From assembly GCF_007830615.1 (NCBI RefSeq), contig NZ_VLLI01000008.1, forward strand, positions 62,001 to 126,000: a DNA stretch of 64,000 bases, read 5' to 3'. The DNA comes from Mucilaginibacter frigoritolerans (GTDB lineage Bacteria > Bacteroidota > Bacteroidia > Sphingobacteriales > Sphingobacteriaceae). Positions 43,829 to 53,468 of the stretch are shown here, piece by piece (within the stretch, counting starts at the first letter, position 1; every line of letters starts with the position of its first letter). Made by a program: the position numbers and the translations under genes. The notes below the pieces were generated by a model. It ran no database searches. It was not told the origin of the DNA and saw only the letters and a program-made list of their open reading frames with translations.

Positions 43829-44466
43829 CCTCTAATACCTTTGTTTAAAAATATCCCTTGCATGCTTATGGCATTTAAGGCTACAATAGGGGTATAACCT
43901 GTGCCACTGCCATAGTTAGTGTTTTTTGCAGTGGCATCAGCATTCAATATCATTTGTTTAAGTTTTTGCCTGGCCTTATGTAAATTTGATTTTGATGTAC
44001 CGGCATTAATATTTAACATTTCACCAATTTCTTCGTGTGAATATCCTTCAATAGCAAAAAGATTAAACACTGTACGATAAGCTTGTGGCAGTTGTTGCAC
44101 CATCGCCAAAAGATCATTATAATTCAGGTTTCTATCCGCTAGCTCATTATCACTTATATGTTCAGCGGTTTCCAGATCATCAGTATAAGCCATTTTTAAG
44201 TTGGCACGATAAAAGTCGATGGAAACATTCATCATTATTTTACCAAGCCAGGCTTTAAATGGTCTGGTTGTATCAAAGCTTCCAATATGTGTAAAAACTT
44301 TAAAAAATCCCTGGTTCATTACCTCTGCTGCTTCATCACGACTATTGGCATAACGCAGGCATATCCCCATAGCAAAGCCATAAAAAGCCTTGTACAGCAT
44401 TTTTTGGCATTTCCTGTCTTGCTTTATACAGCCCCTGATCAGTTGATGTAACTCTTCTTCTCCCAT
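43825..44466 (-). CDS. ECF RNA polymerase sigma factor
   Basis: This 213-residue protein has region 2 (about 15-90, CQKMLYKAFYGFAMGICLRY and DEAAEVMNQGFFKVFTHI) and region 4 (about 130-185, LPQAYRTVFNLFAIEGYSHEEIGEMLNINAGTSKSNLHKARQKL). It heads the operon with the anti-sigma-like protein, YceI and DUF5777. The four-base overlap with the next gene suggests translational coupling. The operon is probably autoregulated. Confidence 0.92.
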   Translation of the reverse strand: MGEEELHQLIRGCIKQDRKCQKMLYKAFYGFAMGICLRYANSRDEAAEVMNQGFFKVFTHIGSFDTTRPFKAWLGKIMMNVSIDFYRANLKMAYTDDLETAEHISDNELADRNLNYNDLLAMVQQLPQAYRTVFNLFAIEGYSHEEIGEMLNINAGTSKSNLHKARQKLKQMILNADATAKNTNYGSGTGYTPIVALNAISMQGIFLNKGIRG

Positions 44467-44778
44467 ATGGGTTATACCTGTTAACTCTTGTAAATTTTAC
44501 CTTATCTAATCTACATCACGAAAATAAATAAATAAAGGTTGCCTGTACATATTTAAAAATGTGTAAATATATGCAAGTTGCTGATTATTAATTTATTAAA
44601 AATAGGCCTTGGAGTATCAGATAATAGCAAAAGAGGGAATTATCTCTAAATAATTGGAATTGCCATAAACCAAGCCCTCCTGCCATAAACTAAAAAATAT
44701 ATCACAGGCAACCATTTTAAATAAACGTACGGTATTATAAGCAAACCGGCTGTTAAAGGCCTTATTAAGATTTGAAGA
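44467..44778. other. 312-bp divergent intergenic region
   Basis: It separates the minus-strand sigma operon from the plus-strand polysaccharide locus. The sequence is AT-rich and must hold both promoters. No hairpin, box or small gene could be named with confidence; a minus-strand frame at 44646-44909 overlaps the GT2 start and is not supported. Confidence 0.55.
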
Positions 44779-45567
44779 ATGGTTCCTGTTTCAATAGTTA
44801 TAATTGCCAAAAGTGAGGCTGATATTTTAGCCGCTTGTATTGATAAAGCCAGGCTGATAACGGATGATATTGTTGTGATTGATAGTGATGATACTACTGA
44901 TTTAAACAATATTCCCGGTTGCCGGGTTTTAAAAAAGAGATGGGATGGTTATGGTGCCAATAAAAATAAAGGGGTTGATGCAGCAAAATATAACTGGATA
45001 TTAAGTATTGATGCTGATGAGATAGTTGATGATGAATTAATAGAAGCACTGCATCATCTGCAATACAATGACCCTAACATTGTTTACGATATTAAATTCT
45101 GCTCCTACTTCGGCAAAAAACAAATTCGTTTTGGCAGCTGGGGACGCGATCACCATATTCGCCTGTTTAACCGGAATAAAGTACGATGGTCAGAAACTAT
45201 GGTTCACGAAACATTGGTGCTGCCTGATACCGTCAGCATACAAAAAGCCAAAGGGCATTTGCACCATTATTCAGTTAATGATGCCCACGAGTACGAAAGC
45301 AAAGGAATTTATTATGCTAAACTGAGTGCCAAAAAGTATTTTAATATGGGTAAAAGAACAAGTTTTATCAAATTGTATCTTTCCCCATTTTTTGGCTTTA
45401 TTAAAAATTATATCTTTTATATGGGTTTTTTGGATGGACGAGAAGGTTGGGACATTGCAAAAATTACGGTAAAAAACACCCGGCGCAAGTATTTGTTTTT
45501 AAGTGGGATGGAAGCCTCGCAGCAAAAAAAACAGACCTATAAAGACAGTTTTGCTGTAGAATATTGA
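44779..45567 (+). CDS. GT2-family glycosyltransferase (WaaE/KdtX-like)
   Basis: This 262-residue protein has the GT-A fold with VSIVIIAKSEADIL at the start, DIVVIDSDDTTD and the DAD motif at 78-80 (LSIDADEIVDDE) for metal and nucleotide-sugar binding. FGSWGRDHHIRLFNRNKVRWSE and VHETLVLP match the WaaE/KdtX-like group that adds a sugar to lipopolysaccharide cores. The C-terminus has an amphipathic membrane-near helix (LSPFFGFIKNYIFYMGFLDG). It opens the polysaccharide locus; the donor sugar is unknown. Confidence 0.88.
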   Translation: MVPVSIVIIAKSEADILAACIDKARLITDDIVVIDSDDTTDLNNIPGCRVLKKRWDGYGANKNKGVDAAKYNWILSIDADEIVDDELIEALHHLQYNDPNIVYDIKFCSYFGKKQIRFGSWGRDHHIRLFNRNKVRWSETMVHETLVLPDTVSIQKAKGHLHHYSVNDAHEYESKGIYYAKLSAKKYFNMGKRTSFIKLYLSPFFGFIKNYIFYMGFLDGREGWDIAKITVKNTRRKYLFLSGMEASQQKKQTYKDSFAVEY

Positions 45568-45627
45568 TACTTTAGTTTAACAATTATTTATCTGATACGC
45601 CTGCATAACAATGGTAAACCTTAAACA

Positions 45628-47043
45628 ATGAAAAAATTACTGATCCGTAATTTTTCGGTAAATGCCATTCAGCTAGTTGTAAACCAGGTTTTAGGTCTGG
45701 GTATATTTTATGTGTTATCAACCGGGCTCGATAAAAACAGTTTCGGGCAAATTAACCTGGCGCTGGCAGTGCTGCTGGCCGGGTTCAATATTTTATCCTT
45801 TGGGATTGATCAGCTGGTTATTAAAAAAATTGCTGCCGGTGCCAATGCATCAGTCATTGTTTCCATTTACATTTTTCATGTACTGATTGCGGGTCTGGTT
45901 TTTTATGGGATACTGATTGCCGGTTATTTCGTTTTGCCGCATGTTAATCAGCTCTATAGCTTGTTGCTGTTAATTGGCATTGGTAAGCTGATGATCTTTT
46001 TTTCTACCCCATTTAAGCAGGCAGCCAATGGATTGGAACGCTTTAAGCTGATGGCATACATGCTGGTCATATCAAATATTATCCGTTGTGGGGGTTTAAT
46101 TATACTGGCAATAAGCCATGTGCTGAGTTTACACAGTATTGTGATTATTTTTATTACGGGAGATGTTACCGAACTGCTGTTCTGTGTGTTTGCATTTAAA
46201 CTGGGCACACAAATTTCCCTGAGTTTAAAATGGAATAAAAGAGATTACAGGAATTTACTTACCGAGGCCCTGCCACAAACCGGTGTGGTACTCATTACTT
46301 CGGCATTGGCCCGGTTTGATTGGATTTTCATTGGGTTTATGGTATCGGCAGTGAAATTGGCCGAATATAGTTTTGCCTACAAAATTTATGAAATATCCAC
46401 CCTGCCGCTACTGGCTATAGCGCCATTGCTTATTCCCCGGTTTACAAAAATGGTTCAGCAACAAAACATAAGGGTGGCCGAATTAAAAATACTGGTAAGG
46501 GGTGAAATGATTATTGCCGCATTGGTAGCCTTAGTGTTAAATGTTTGCTGGAGCCCGGTTATTGATGGCATTACAGCGGGCAAATACGGACTAATAAATG
46601 TTAAAACCATTTTTATTTTAACCCTGTGCATGCCCTTTTTATACTTGAACAATTTTTTATGGACGATATATTTTGCCCAGGGAAGGTTAAAAATGATACT
46701 GAGTTCTTTCATCATCACCCTATTGGTAAATGTTATCGGTGATATTATACTGATCCCCTTTTTTAAGAATGAAGGCGCAGCATTTGCTTTTTTAGTTTCA
46801 TGCGTTGTGCAGGTTGTTTATTATTTAAAAAAGAATGATGTTGCCGGGCTCAATCGTCTGTGGCAACCATTGGTGCTATGTATTTTATGTGCGTTGTTAG
46901 GCGGCTTTATAGCTAAAATGCTATTCGTAAATGTATGGTTAGCTTTACCTGCAGCTATCCTTATTTATCTAATCTTCCTGGTTATCACCAAACAAATAAA
47001 ACTATCCGACAGGCAATACATCGGTCAGTTCTTCCATCAATAA
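45628..47043 (+). CDS. Wzx-like polysaccharide flippase (MOP superfamily)
   Basis: This 471-residue protein is a polytopic membrane protein with about 14 helices, starting NFSVNAIQLVVNQVLGLGIFYVLSTGLDKNSFGQ, a standard opening of Wzx/PST-type flippases. KPFKQAANGLERFKLMAY-like and FDWIFIGFMVSAVKLAEYSFAYKIYE segments fit the family. It would move lipid-linked repeat units across the inner membrane for the Wzy polymerases encoded downstream. It follows the GT2 gene by 60 bases. Confidence 0.9.
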   Translation: MKKLLIRNFSVNAIQLVVNQVLGLGIFYVLSTGLDKNSFGQINLALAVLLAGFNILSFGIDQLVIKKIAAGANASVIVSIYIFHVLIAGLVFYGILIAGYFVLPHVNQLYSLLLLIGIGKLMIFFSTPFKQAANGLERFKLMAYMLVISNIIRCGGLIILAISHVLSLHSIVIIFITGDVTELLFCVFAFKLGTQISLSLKWNKRDYRNLLTEALPQTGVVLITSALARFDWIFIGFMVSAVKLAEYSFAYKIYEISTLPLLAIAPLLIPRFTKMVQQQNIRVAELKILVRGEMIIAALVALVLNVCWSPVIDGITAGKYGLINVKTIFILTLCMPFLYLNNFLWTIYFAQGRLKMILSSFIITLLVNVIGDIILIPFFKNEGAAFAFLVSCVVQVVYYLKKNDVAGLNRLWQPLVLCILCALLGGFIAKMLFVNVWLALPAAILIYLIFLVITKQIKLSDRQYIGQFFHQ

Positions 47044-47148
47044 TTCCCCCTTTTAAATTCAGGCAGGCAACCCTTTCAATTTTTGCCCCGTAACGGATAT
47101 AGGAATCAACAGAAAATTTGATTTCCTGTAACCACTAATTAATTGCGG

Positions 47149-48804
47149 ATGATAACCAGCATTGCCGGATTTAACTTAAAAAAGCTACTTAACAAGGTGG
47201 ACTGGAAGCTGCTGCTCTTTTTAATGCTTTTTTTAAATGTTAAGCTGGTAGTAAAAATCCCTGCAATCATTATTATTTATTTGCTGCAGTTTAATTTCAG
47301 GTTTGGCTTCAGTTTTAAAAATTCAAGACTGCCGCTTTTTTATGTGTTGATTGTGGTGCTTGCCTTTTTCGGTTTGCTGATTAACGGCAGCTACCATCAG
47401 CCACATTACATAGCTGTTTTTTTAACGGGGATTGGATTTTGGTTACTCTGCCTGCTGGCTGTTCACCAAATAAAACTTTCGGTTGAGCGGAATGATGTGG
47501 AAACATTACATAGCACCGTATTGGTGTTTTTTGTGATTAATGCCGTTGTTTCCTTTTACAATATCGGCATCATCATTCACGAAATTGGCACCATTAACCC
47601 ATACCGCTACCAGGGCGAATACCAGAAATATTTTATTAGTACCGGCGATTATATTAAGGGACTAACCTTTGATATTTCAACAACCAATGCGGTTATAAAT
47701 GCTTTTGGGGTTATCTATTTTTTGAGCCGCAAAAATGCCGTAATGGTATTGGCTTGTATGGCCGTATTGTTGCTCACCGGCAGCAATTTTGTAAACCTTG
47801 CACTGCTCTCTATTCTTGGTTTTTTATTCATTTTTAAAAGTACCCGCGATCAAAAAAGCCTGATAGTAATATGCCTGATGTTTCTGGTTATTTTTTTGGT
47901 GCAGGTATCCCCGCAAAACAACAAATATGTAGGCGAAACATTTAAGGATATTATCCACCCACCCAGGCCCCCGTTTGCAAGTAGGGTGATAGCGCTAAAA
48001 AAAGATAGTATCCCCACGCCTGAAGATATCAAAAGAAAATTTGCCCAAAACTATTTGGATAGCATAAAGGCTATACGCAATAAAGCAGCAATAAATAAAC
48101 ATACTTACCCCGAATTACCGGGGGTAATAAAAACGGAACAGGGGCGCATACTTATTCCGGTTGCTGATATTAATACCAGGCCATATCAAACCCCAACAGA
48201 TACTTCAAACGAGCAGCGATTGTTGCTGGCGTTTATTGATAATCATAAAACTGTTTTAGCCCTATCGGGCAGGGATACTTTCCAGCCAGGGGGATTACCC
48301 GGGAAGGCTATAAGCTTGCTGCAAACGGTAAAGTTTTTACAGCATCATCCGGCTAAAATTATTGCAGGGGATGGGATGGGTAACTTTTCGTCAAAGCTGG
48401 CCTTTAAGGCTACAGGGCTTGGTTTTAATGGCGGCTACCCGGCAAAGTATGCCTACATCAACAATGATTTCCTGCTAAATCACCTGGATGTTTACCTGAA
48501 CTTTTTCAGCAAGGCATCGGGTTTACATTCATTAACCAATAGTCCGTACTCGGTTTATGATCAATTATTGGCCGAATATGGCTTGGCAGGCTTGCTGGTT
48601 TTTGTGATTTTTTACCTGGGCTTTTTTGCAAAGCACTACAAAAAACTCACCTACGGCATCCCGCTGTTGATGCTGTTACTGGCCGTTTTATTTATCGATT
48701 ACTGGTTTGAGCAGCTATCAGTCATTGTGTTTTTTGAATTACTCTTATTACTCAATATTAAAGAAACCACTAAGCCCGCTACTATAAATTATGCACTTCA
48801 ATAA
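47149..48804 (+). CDS. Polytopic membrane protein, Wzy-like polymerase candidate
   Basis: This 551-residue protein has about ten helices and a hydrophilic loop of about 210 residues (about 255-465) that contains DIIHPPRPPF, AGDGMGNFSSKLAFKATGL and SVYDQLLAEYGLAGLLVF. The last of these resembles the end of Wzy/O-antigen ligase proteins (NxxxQxxxExGxxG). Large extracytoplasmic loops are typical of polymerases and ligases acting on lipid-linked glycans. The ATG at 47149 was chosen over the TTG at 47143. It overlaps the next GT gene by 14 bases. The name rests on topology and context; no clear catalytic motif was seen. Confidence 0.65.
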   Translation: MITSIAGFNLKKLLNKVDWKLLLFLMLFLNVKLVVKIPAIIIIYLLQFNFRFGFSFKNSRLPLFYVLIVVLAFFGLLINGSYHQPHYIAVFLTGIGFWLLCLLAVHQIKLSVERNDVETLHSTVLVFFVINAVVSFYNIGIIIHEIGTINPYRYQGEYQKYFISTGDYIKGLTFDISTTNAVINAFGVIYFLSRKNAVMVLACMAVLLLTGSNFVNLALLSILGFLFIFKSTRDQKSLIVICLMFLVIFLVQVSPQNNKYVGETFKDIIHPPRPPFASRVIALKKDSIPTPEDIKRKFAQNYLDSIKAIRNKAAINKHTYPELPGVIKTEQGRILIPVADINTRPYQTPTDTSNEQRLLLAFIDNHKTVLALSGRDTFQPGGLPGKAISLLQTVKFLQHHPAKIIAGDGMGNFSSKLAFKATGLGFNGGYPAKYAYINNDFLLNHLDVYLNFFSKASGLHSLTNSPYSVYDQLLAEYGLAGLLVFVIFYLGFFAKHYKKLTYGIPLLMLLLAVLFIDYWFEQLSVIVFFELLLLLNIKETTKPATINYALQ

Positions 48805-49750
48805 TCCTAAAGTTACTGTTTTAATGCCTGCTTATAACGCAGCTAAATACATAGATGATGCCATAACATCTGTGCTGACACAGTCATTTACTGATTTTGA
48901 GTTGTTGATTATAAATGATGGCTCAACAGATGAAACAGAAAAGATCATCCGCTCATATCATGATCAGCGTATTGTACTGATCAGTCAGGAAAATAAAGGG
49001 GTAGCGGCAGCACTTAACCTGGGTTTGGCCCATGCACGTGCACCTTACATAGCCCGCTTTGATGCGGATGATATCTGCTATCCCAATCGTTTAAAAGTAC
49101 AGTACGATTTTATAACCACTTATCCCGAATACAGTATCATAGGCTCTGCCGTTGATTACATGGATGCTGAGGGTCATTTTATTTTCACCCATCATCCGGA
49201 AGGGCATTTGAATGAGGAGATTCAGCAATTAAAATACTCCATTTGTCCTTTTATACACTCCAGTGTTTTTTATAAAAAGGATGTAGTGGTTAACACTGGC
49301 GGCTATAATGAGCATGCCTATACTTACGAAGATCATTTTTTATGGGTAAATATCCTGAAAAATGAAAAGGCCTGTAATTTATCGCATCCCTTAATCAAAG
49401 TAAGGCTTAACCCGGAGTCCATCACCATTGATGAAAAATGGCGTACGCGTAAGTTTAGATCGATAAAATATTCAACGCTTAAAAAACGGAGTATCACGGC
49501 ATCTGAGGGGAGCGAATTATACCAGATTGGCGGCAAACAATTCTCGGCCAAAATAAAAGAAGGTTCTTATTATGCCCTGTGCGGTAAAAAATTTCTGCTC
49601 AATAATTATCAGCCCGAAAAGGCGCGGTTAAATATGGTGCGGGCCATTGCCCTGCATCCTTTGAGGCTGGATAACTACCTGCTGTATACTATAAGCTATT
49701 TCCCCGAGAGGTTTATTGCCTGGTTACATAAATTGAATTCAGGGTCATGA
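48791..49750 (+). CDS. GT2-family glycosyltransferase
   Basis: This 319-residue protein has a GT-A domain with VTVLMPAYNAAKYIDDAI, NDGSTD at 42-47 and DADD at 91-94 (ARFDADDICYPNR), the metal- and donor-binding motifs. YEDHFLWVNIL holds the probable catalytic base ED. A short C-terminal helical tail follows. It is translated from a start inside the preceding gene and overlaps the next start by four bases. Donor and acceptor sugars are not predictable. Confidence 0.92.
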   Translation: MHFNNPKVTVLMPAYNAAKYIDDAITSVLTQSFTDFELLIINDGSTDETEKIIRSYHDQRIVLISQENKGVAAALNLGLAHARAPYIARFDADDICYPNRLKVQYDFITTYPEYSIIGSAVDYMDAEGHFIFTHHPEGHLNEEIQQLKYSICPFIHSSVFYKKDVVVNTGGYNEHAYTYEDHFLWVNILKNEKACNLSHPLIKVRLNPESITIDEKWRTRKFRSIKYSTLKKRSITASEGSELYQIGGKQFSAKIKEGSYYALCGKKFLLNNYQPEKARLNMVRAIALHPLRLDNYLLYTISYFPERFIAWLHKLNSGS

Positions 49751-50823
49751 AGGTAGCATTGATAACCCGGTCAACCTCATACAGTACCCCCGGTGGGGAT
49801 ATGGTGCAGGTGGAGCAAACTGCCCGGCAACTTAACCGGCTGGGCGTGGACGTGAGGATTCATTTATCTAACGAGCGGATAGCTTATGAAGATTATGACC
49901 TGCTTCATTTCTTTAATATCATTCGCCCGGCCGATATTCTTTATCACTATAAAAAAGCTAAAAAGCCATTTGTGGTTTCCACAATATTGTGCAGCTACGG
50001 TGAGTATGATAAATATCACCGTAAAGGAATTGGCGCCCTGTTTAGCTTTTTACCATCGGATAGTATTGAATATGTAAAAACCATTGGCCGGTGGCTTCTG
50101 GGTAAAGATCACCTGGCCAGTATGGATTACTTGTGGAAAGGTCAGCGTAAAGGCATTAATGAAATCTTGCGGAAGACCACTATGATATTGCCCAACTCTG
50201 AGTCGGAATACCAGCGTGTAATTCGAAACTATCCCTGCAAGGTTCCCTACAAAGTGATACCCAATGGTATTAGTCCTGAGCAATTTCAGTTTAATGCTAC
50301 TGTGAAGAAAGAAAAAGACCTGGTGATCTGCGTAGCCCGGATAGAAGGCCGGAAAAACCATTTGAACCTGATAAAGGCTTTAAATAATACCCGGTTCAGG
50401 CTGTTGATTATCGGTACGTACGCTCCCAACCAGTCCGCTTATTATAACGAGTGCCGCCAAATTGCTGCACCAAATGTGGAGTTTTTGAGCCGTATTCCGC
50501 TTAATGAGCTGGTAATATGGTATCAGTTGGCCAAGGTGCACATTTTACCCAGCTGGTTTGAAACCACCGGACTAAGCTCTTTAGAAGCAGCCGTAATGGG
50601 CTGCAATGTTGTAATTACCGACAAAGGAGATACCCGCGAATACTTTGGAAACGATGCCTTTTACTGTGAGCCATCAAACTCCGAAAGCATTTTAAATGCT
50701 GTGGAAGAAGCCAGCAAGGCCCCTTTGAATGAACATTTACGCAATAAAATATTAGAACAATACACCTGGAAACAGGCGGCATTGCAAACATTAAAAGCAT
50801 ATCAATTAGCAGCCATAGCATGA
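49747..50823 (+). CDS. GT4-family glycosyltransferase
   Basis: This 358-residue protein has a two-lobed GT-B fold. The N-lobe begins MKVALITRSTSYSTPGGDMVQVEQTARQL. The C-lobe carries KVIPNGISPEQF, VARIEGRKNHLNLIKAL, SWFETTGLSSLEAAVMGCNVV (with the EX7E-like pair) and ITDKGDTREYFG. It uses a nucleotide sugar with retention. Overlaps of four bases at both ends (ATGA) show tight coupling with its neighbours. Confidence 0.92.
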   Translation: MKVALITRSTSYSTPGGDMVQVEQTARQLNRLGVDVRIHLSNERIAYEDYDLLHFFNIIRPADILYHYKKAKKPFVVSTILCSYGEYDKYHRKGIGALFSFLPSDSIEYVKTIGRWLLGKDHLASMDYLWKGQRKGINEILRKTTMILPNSESEYQRVIRNYPCKVPYKVIPNGISPEQFQFNATVKKEKDLVICVARIEGRKNHLNLIKALNNTRFRLLIIGTYAPNQSAYYNECRQIAAPNVEFLSRIPLNELVIWYQLAKVHILPSWFETTGLSSLEAAVMGCNVVITDKGDTREYFGNDAFYCEPSNSESILNAVEEASKAPLNEHLRNKILEQYTWKQAALQTLKAYQLAAIA

Positions 50824-51956
50824 AACTAAGAGTAGCAATTTTAGGTACCAGAGGTATCCCGAACCATTACGGTGGTTTTGAACATATTTCGGAATATGTT
50901 TCTGAAGGCCTGGTTAAAAGGGGCCATTCGGTAACGGTTTATAATTCGCACAATCATCCTTATAAAGAAGCCGCCTGGAATGGCGTAAGGATACGCCACT
51001 GCTATGATCCCGAATATTTAATAGGTGCTGCCGGGCAGTTTGTGTACGACTTTAATTGTTTGATGGATGCCCGCAAACGGAAGTTTGATGTTATACTGAT
51101 TATGGGTTATACCAGCAGCTCTGTTTGGGGCAGGTTATATCCATCAAAAAGTACCATCATCACCAATATGGATGGGCTGGAATGGAAAAGATCAAAGTAC
51201 TCGCCCAAGGTGCAGCAGTTTTTGAAATATGCCGAGCATCTGGCAGTAAAATACAGCAAGTTTTATATTTCTGATTCGCTGGTAATTAAATCATACCTGG
51301 CTGATAAGTATAAGGTTGATAGCTGCTATATTCCGTATGGTGCTGATTTGTTTTCAGAAGCGGAGCGTGAGCAGGTGAGTAAGAGTGATGCCATGAAGGA
51401 AGATTATTTTTTATTGATGGCGAGGATGGAACCGGAGAACAACATTGAAACCATTTTAGATGGATTTAATAACAGCAACTCACAAAAGAAATTCAAGGTG
51501 CTGGGCGATACCAGTAACCGTTTCGGCCAATTCATTACCCATAAATTTAAAAATGACGACCGTATAGAATTTAAAGGGTCAATTTTTGATACGGCAAAGG
51601 TTAGAGCAATGCAGAACAACTCCTACCTGTATTTTCATGGACACAGTGTTGGCGGCACCAACCCGTCGTTATTAGAGGCTATGGCCAGTGAGGCACTTAT
51701 TGCGGCACATAACAACCCTTTTAATAAATCGGTATTGAGTACAGATGCCTTTTACTTTTCTGATGCCAATGATGTACGCTCGCTGGTAGAGAACGTGCAG
51801 CGCCATGAAACAGAAAAAACAATGGTTAACAATAACCTGCGCAAAATAAAATACCAGTTTAACTGGGAGCGGGTTATTGACCAGTATGAAAAGTTTATTT
51901 TAGAGAGCCATTATAACTTGAGCCATGAACCCCGGATTGTTTTCAGTGAAGGATAG
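50820..51956 (+). CDS. DUF1972-type GT4 glycosyltransferase (rhamnosyltransferase-like)
   Basis: This 378-residue protein begins LRVAILGTRGIPNHYGGFEHISEYV, the hallmark of the DUF1972 N-lobe found in rhamnosyl- and related transferases. GYTSSSVWGRL and NMDGLEWKRSKYS are also conserved in this group. The C-lobe shows YFLLMARMEPENNIETIL and HSVGGTNPSLLEAMASEALIAAHNNPFN. It overlaps the following O-antigen ligase-like gene by 32 bases. The sugar is unproven. Confidence 0.9.
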   Translation: MKLRVAILGTRGIPNHYGGFEHISEYVSEGLVKRGHSVTVYNSHNHPYKEAAWNGVRIRHCYDPEYLIGAAGQFVYDFNCLMDARKRKFDVILIMGYTSSSVWGRLYPSKSTIITNMDGLEWKRSKYSPKVQQFLKYAEHLAVKYSKFYISDSLVIKSYLADKYKVDSCYIPYGADLFSEAEREQVSKSDAMKEDYFLLMARMEPENNIETILDGFNNSNSQKKFKVLGDTSNRFGQFITHKFKNDDRIEFKGSIFDTAKVRAMQNNSYLYFHGHSVGGTNPSLLEAMASEALIAAHNNPFNKSVLSTDAFYFSDANDVRSLVENVQRHETEKTMVNNNLRKIKYQFNWERVIDQYEKFILESHYNLSHEPRIVFSEG

Positions 51957-53256
51957 TTTAGCTAATAAAATAAGCTATTACCATTTAATGCTATTAATGG
52001 CCAGTTTACCTTTCGATAGGTTTTACAGCCATTTAATACTGGGCAGCTATGCATTGCACACGCTTATCCATTTAAAAAAGGATGATTTTAAAGCTGTATT
52101 TAAATGGCGCACGCTGGTATTGCAGTCGGTGTTTTTTATTACCGTTTTGGCAACGGTTTATAGCCTTAACAAACCGGCAGGCTTGGGCGAATGGGGCAAA
52201 CAAATAGTTGTTTTGCTTTTTCCGGTGTTTTTTTGCCTTAATCCGCTTAATCTGAATAAGTATAAATCAAGCCTGCTGCTGTCATTTGCGCTGGTTTGTA
52301 CAGCCACTATAGTTTATTTGTATGCCGATGCTTTTGCAACCATAAAACATTATGGCCTGCCGCTGAAAAGTATTTTTTCGGGAGCGTTTACCAATCATAA
52401 TTTTTCGGAGCCGATAGCCATGCATGCTACCTTTTTCTCGATGCAGGTAGTGGTTGCCCTGGTTTATATTTTATCGGTTTTGGTAAAAGAACCATCGACC
52501 TATAAAAAGCTGGCTTATGTTTTTTGTGGATTGATTTTAACAGGCGGACTTATTCAACTTTGCTCAAAATCAGTATTTATTGCGCTCATGATTATTATCA
52601 ACCTGGCGGTACCTTACTTTTTATTGCAAAAAGGGAAGCGGTTAAAATACATGGCTGTATCGGTTTCCTTATCGTTGATAATGGTAGCCGGGGTATTATA
52701 TTCGGGCGCATTCAGGGAGCGTTTTGTGAGCGAGTTAAAGCTGGATATGAGCAAAGCATCAGCTGATGAAACCAATGACGGACGTTTAGCCCGGTGGAAA
52801 GTAGTAGCCGGATTAATAGCCCAAAAACCCATTGCAGGTTATGGCTCGGGTACTGAAGTAGCCCTTTTGCAGGATGCGTTTTTTAATCATAAACTTTATA
52901 ACTCTTATTTAAACCGGCTTAATGCCCATAATCAGTATTTAAGCCTGCTGCTTAAGTCGGGCATAATTGGTTTGTTGATCTACCTGGCAACACTAGCCTT
53001 TGGCTTTAATATCGCCCTAAAAAAGAAAGATTTATTGTTTTTTACTTTTATGATGCTGGTAAGCGTAGTGTGTTTATCAGAAAATTTGCTCGATGTAGAT
53101 AAGGGAATTTGCTTTTATGCCTTCTTCTTTTCGTTCTTCCTTTTTTCGAATGAAGGGCATGGTGAAGATAGTGTACAGCCTTTTGCTGCTCCTTTACAAA
53201 GCAATAAACAGTCTTCAATATCTGAAAGCGGAGCTGTGCTTTTAGGTGTCAATTAA
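51925..53256 (+). CDS. O-antigen ligase / Wzy_C-domain membrane protein
   Basis: This 443-residue protein has about ten to twelve helices. A Wzy_C-like segment includes RLARWKVVAGLIAQKPIAGYGSGTEVALLQDAF and NAHNQYLSLLLKSGIIGLLIYLATLAF, the HNxxLxxxxxxGxxG pattern of O-antigen ligases and polymerases. It is distinct from the candidate polymerase at 47149, so the locus holds two such proteins; one may polymerise and the other ligate. The start at 51925 overlaps the previous gene by 32 bases; a later ATG in MLLMASLP is possible. Confidence 0.88.
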   Translation: MNPGLFSVKDSLANKISYYHLMLLMASLPFDRFYSHLILGSYALHTLIHLKKDDFKAVFKWRTLVLQSVFFITVLATVYSLNKPAGLGEWGKQIVVLLFPVFFCLNPLNLNKYKSSLLLSFALVCTATIVYLYADAFATIKHYGLPLKSIFSGAFTNHNFSEPIAMHATFFSMQVVVALVYILSVLVKEPSTYKKLAYVFCGLILTGGLIQLCSKSVFIALMIIINLAVPYFLLQKGKRLKYMAVSVSLSLIMVAGVLYSGAFRERFVSELKLDMSKASADETNDGRLARWKVVAGLIAQKPIAGYGSGTEVALLQDAFFNHKLYNSYLNRLNAHNQYLSLLLKSGIIGLLIYLATLAFGFNIALKKKDLLFFTFMMLVSVVCLSENLLDVDKGICFYAFFFSFFLFSNEGHGEDSVQPFAAPLQSNKQSSISESGAVLLGVN

Positions 53257-53384
53257 GGTGCTGTTAATAAGTGGTTTAATTGACCTAATTATTTGTGTGT
53301 GCGGGCAACCAAAAGGCAGATTGATCCGTCATAATTATAGGTTTAATAACCAGGATTAAAATAAATTTTAATTGTCTTACCCGG

Positions 53385-53403
53385 TCCTCTCCATCGGAGA
53401 GGA
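53385..53403. repeat. TCCTCTCC-atc-GGAGAGGA hairpin
   Basis: A perfect 8-bp stem with a three-base loop lies in the 212-bp spacer between the ligase-like and nucleotidyltransferase genes, followed by TTTGGGCGAGGC. Elements of this form recur in Bacteroidota intergenic regions. It might terminate the upstream operon but lacks a T run. Confidence 0.5.
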
Positions 53404-53468
53404 TTTGGGCGAGGCTTATTAAACGGACCTATTTTAAACTATTGGGGCTAACGATAAATAACAGTTAA

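Noticed and set aside
44646..44909. A hydrophobic minus-strand frame of 87 codons near the GT2 start.
   Set aside because: It overlaps the well-supported glycosyltransferase and looks hydrophobic only because it reads its complement.
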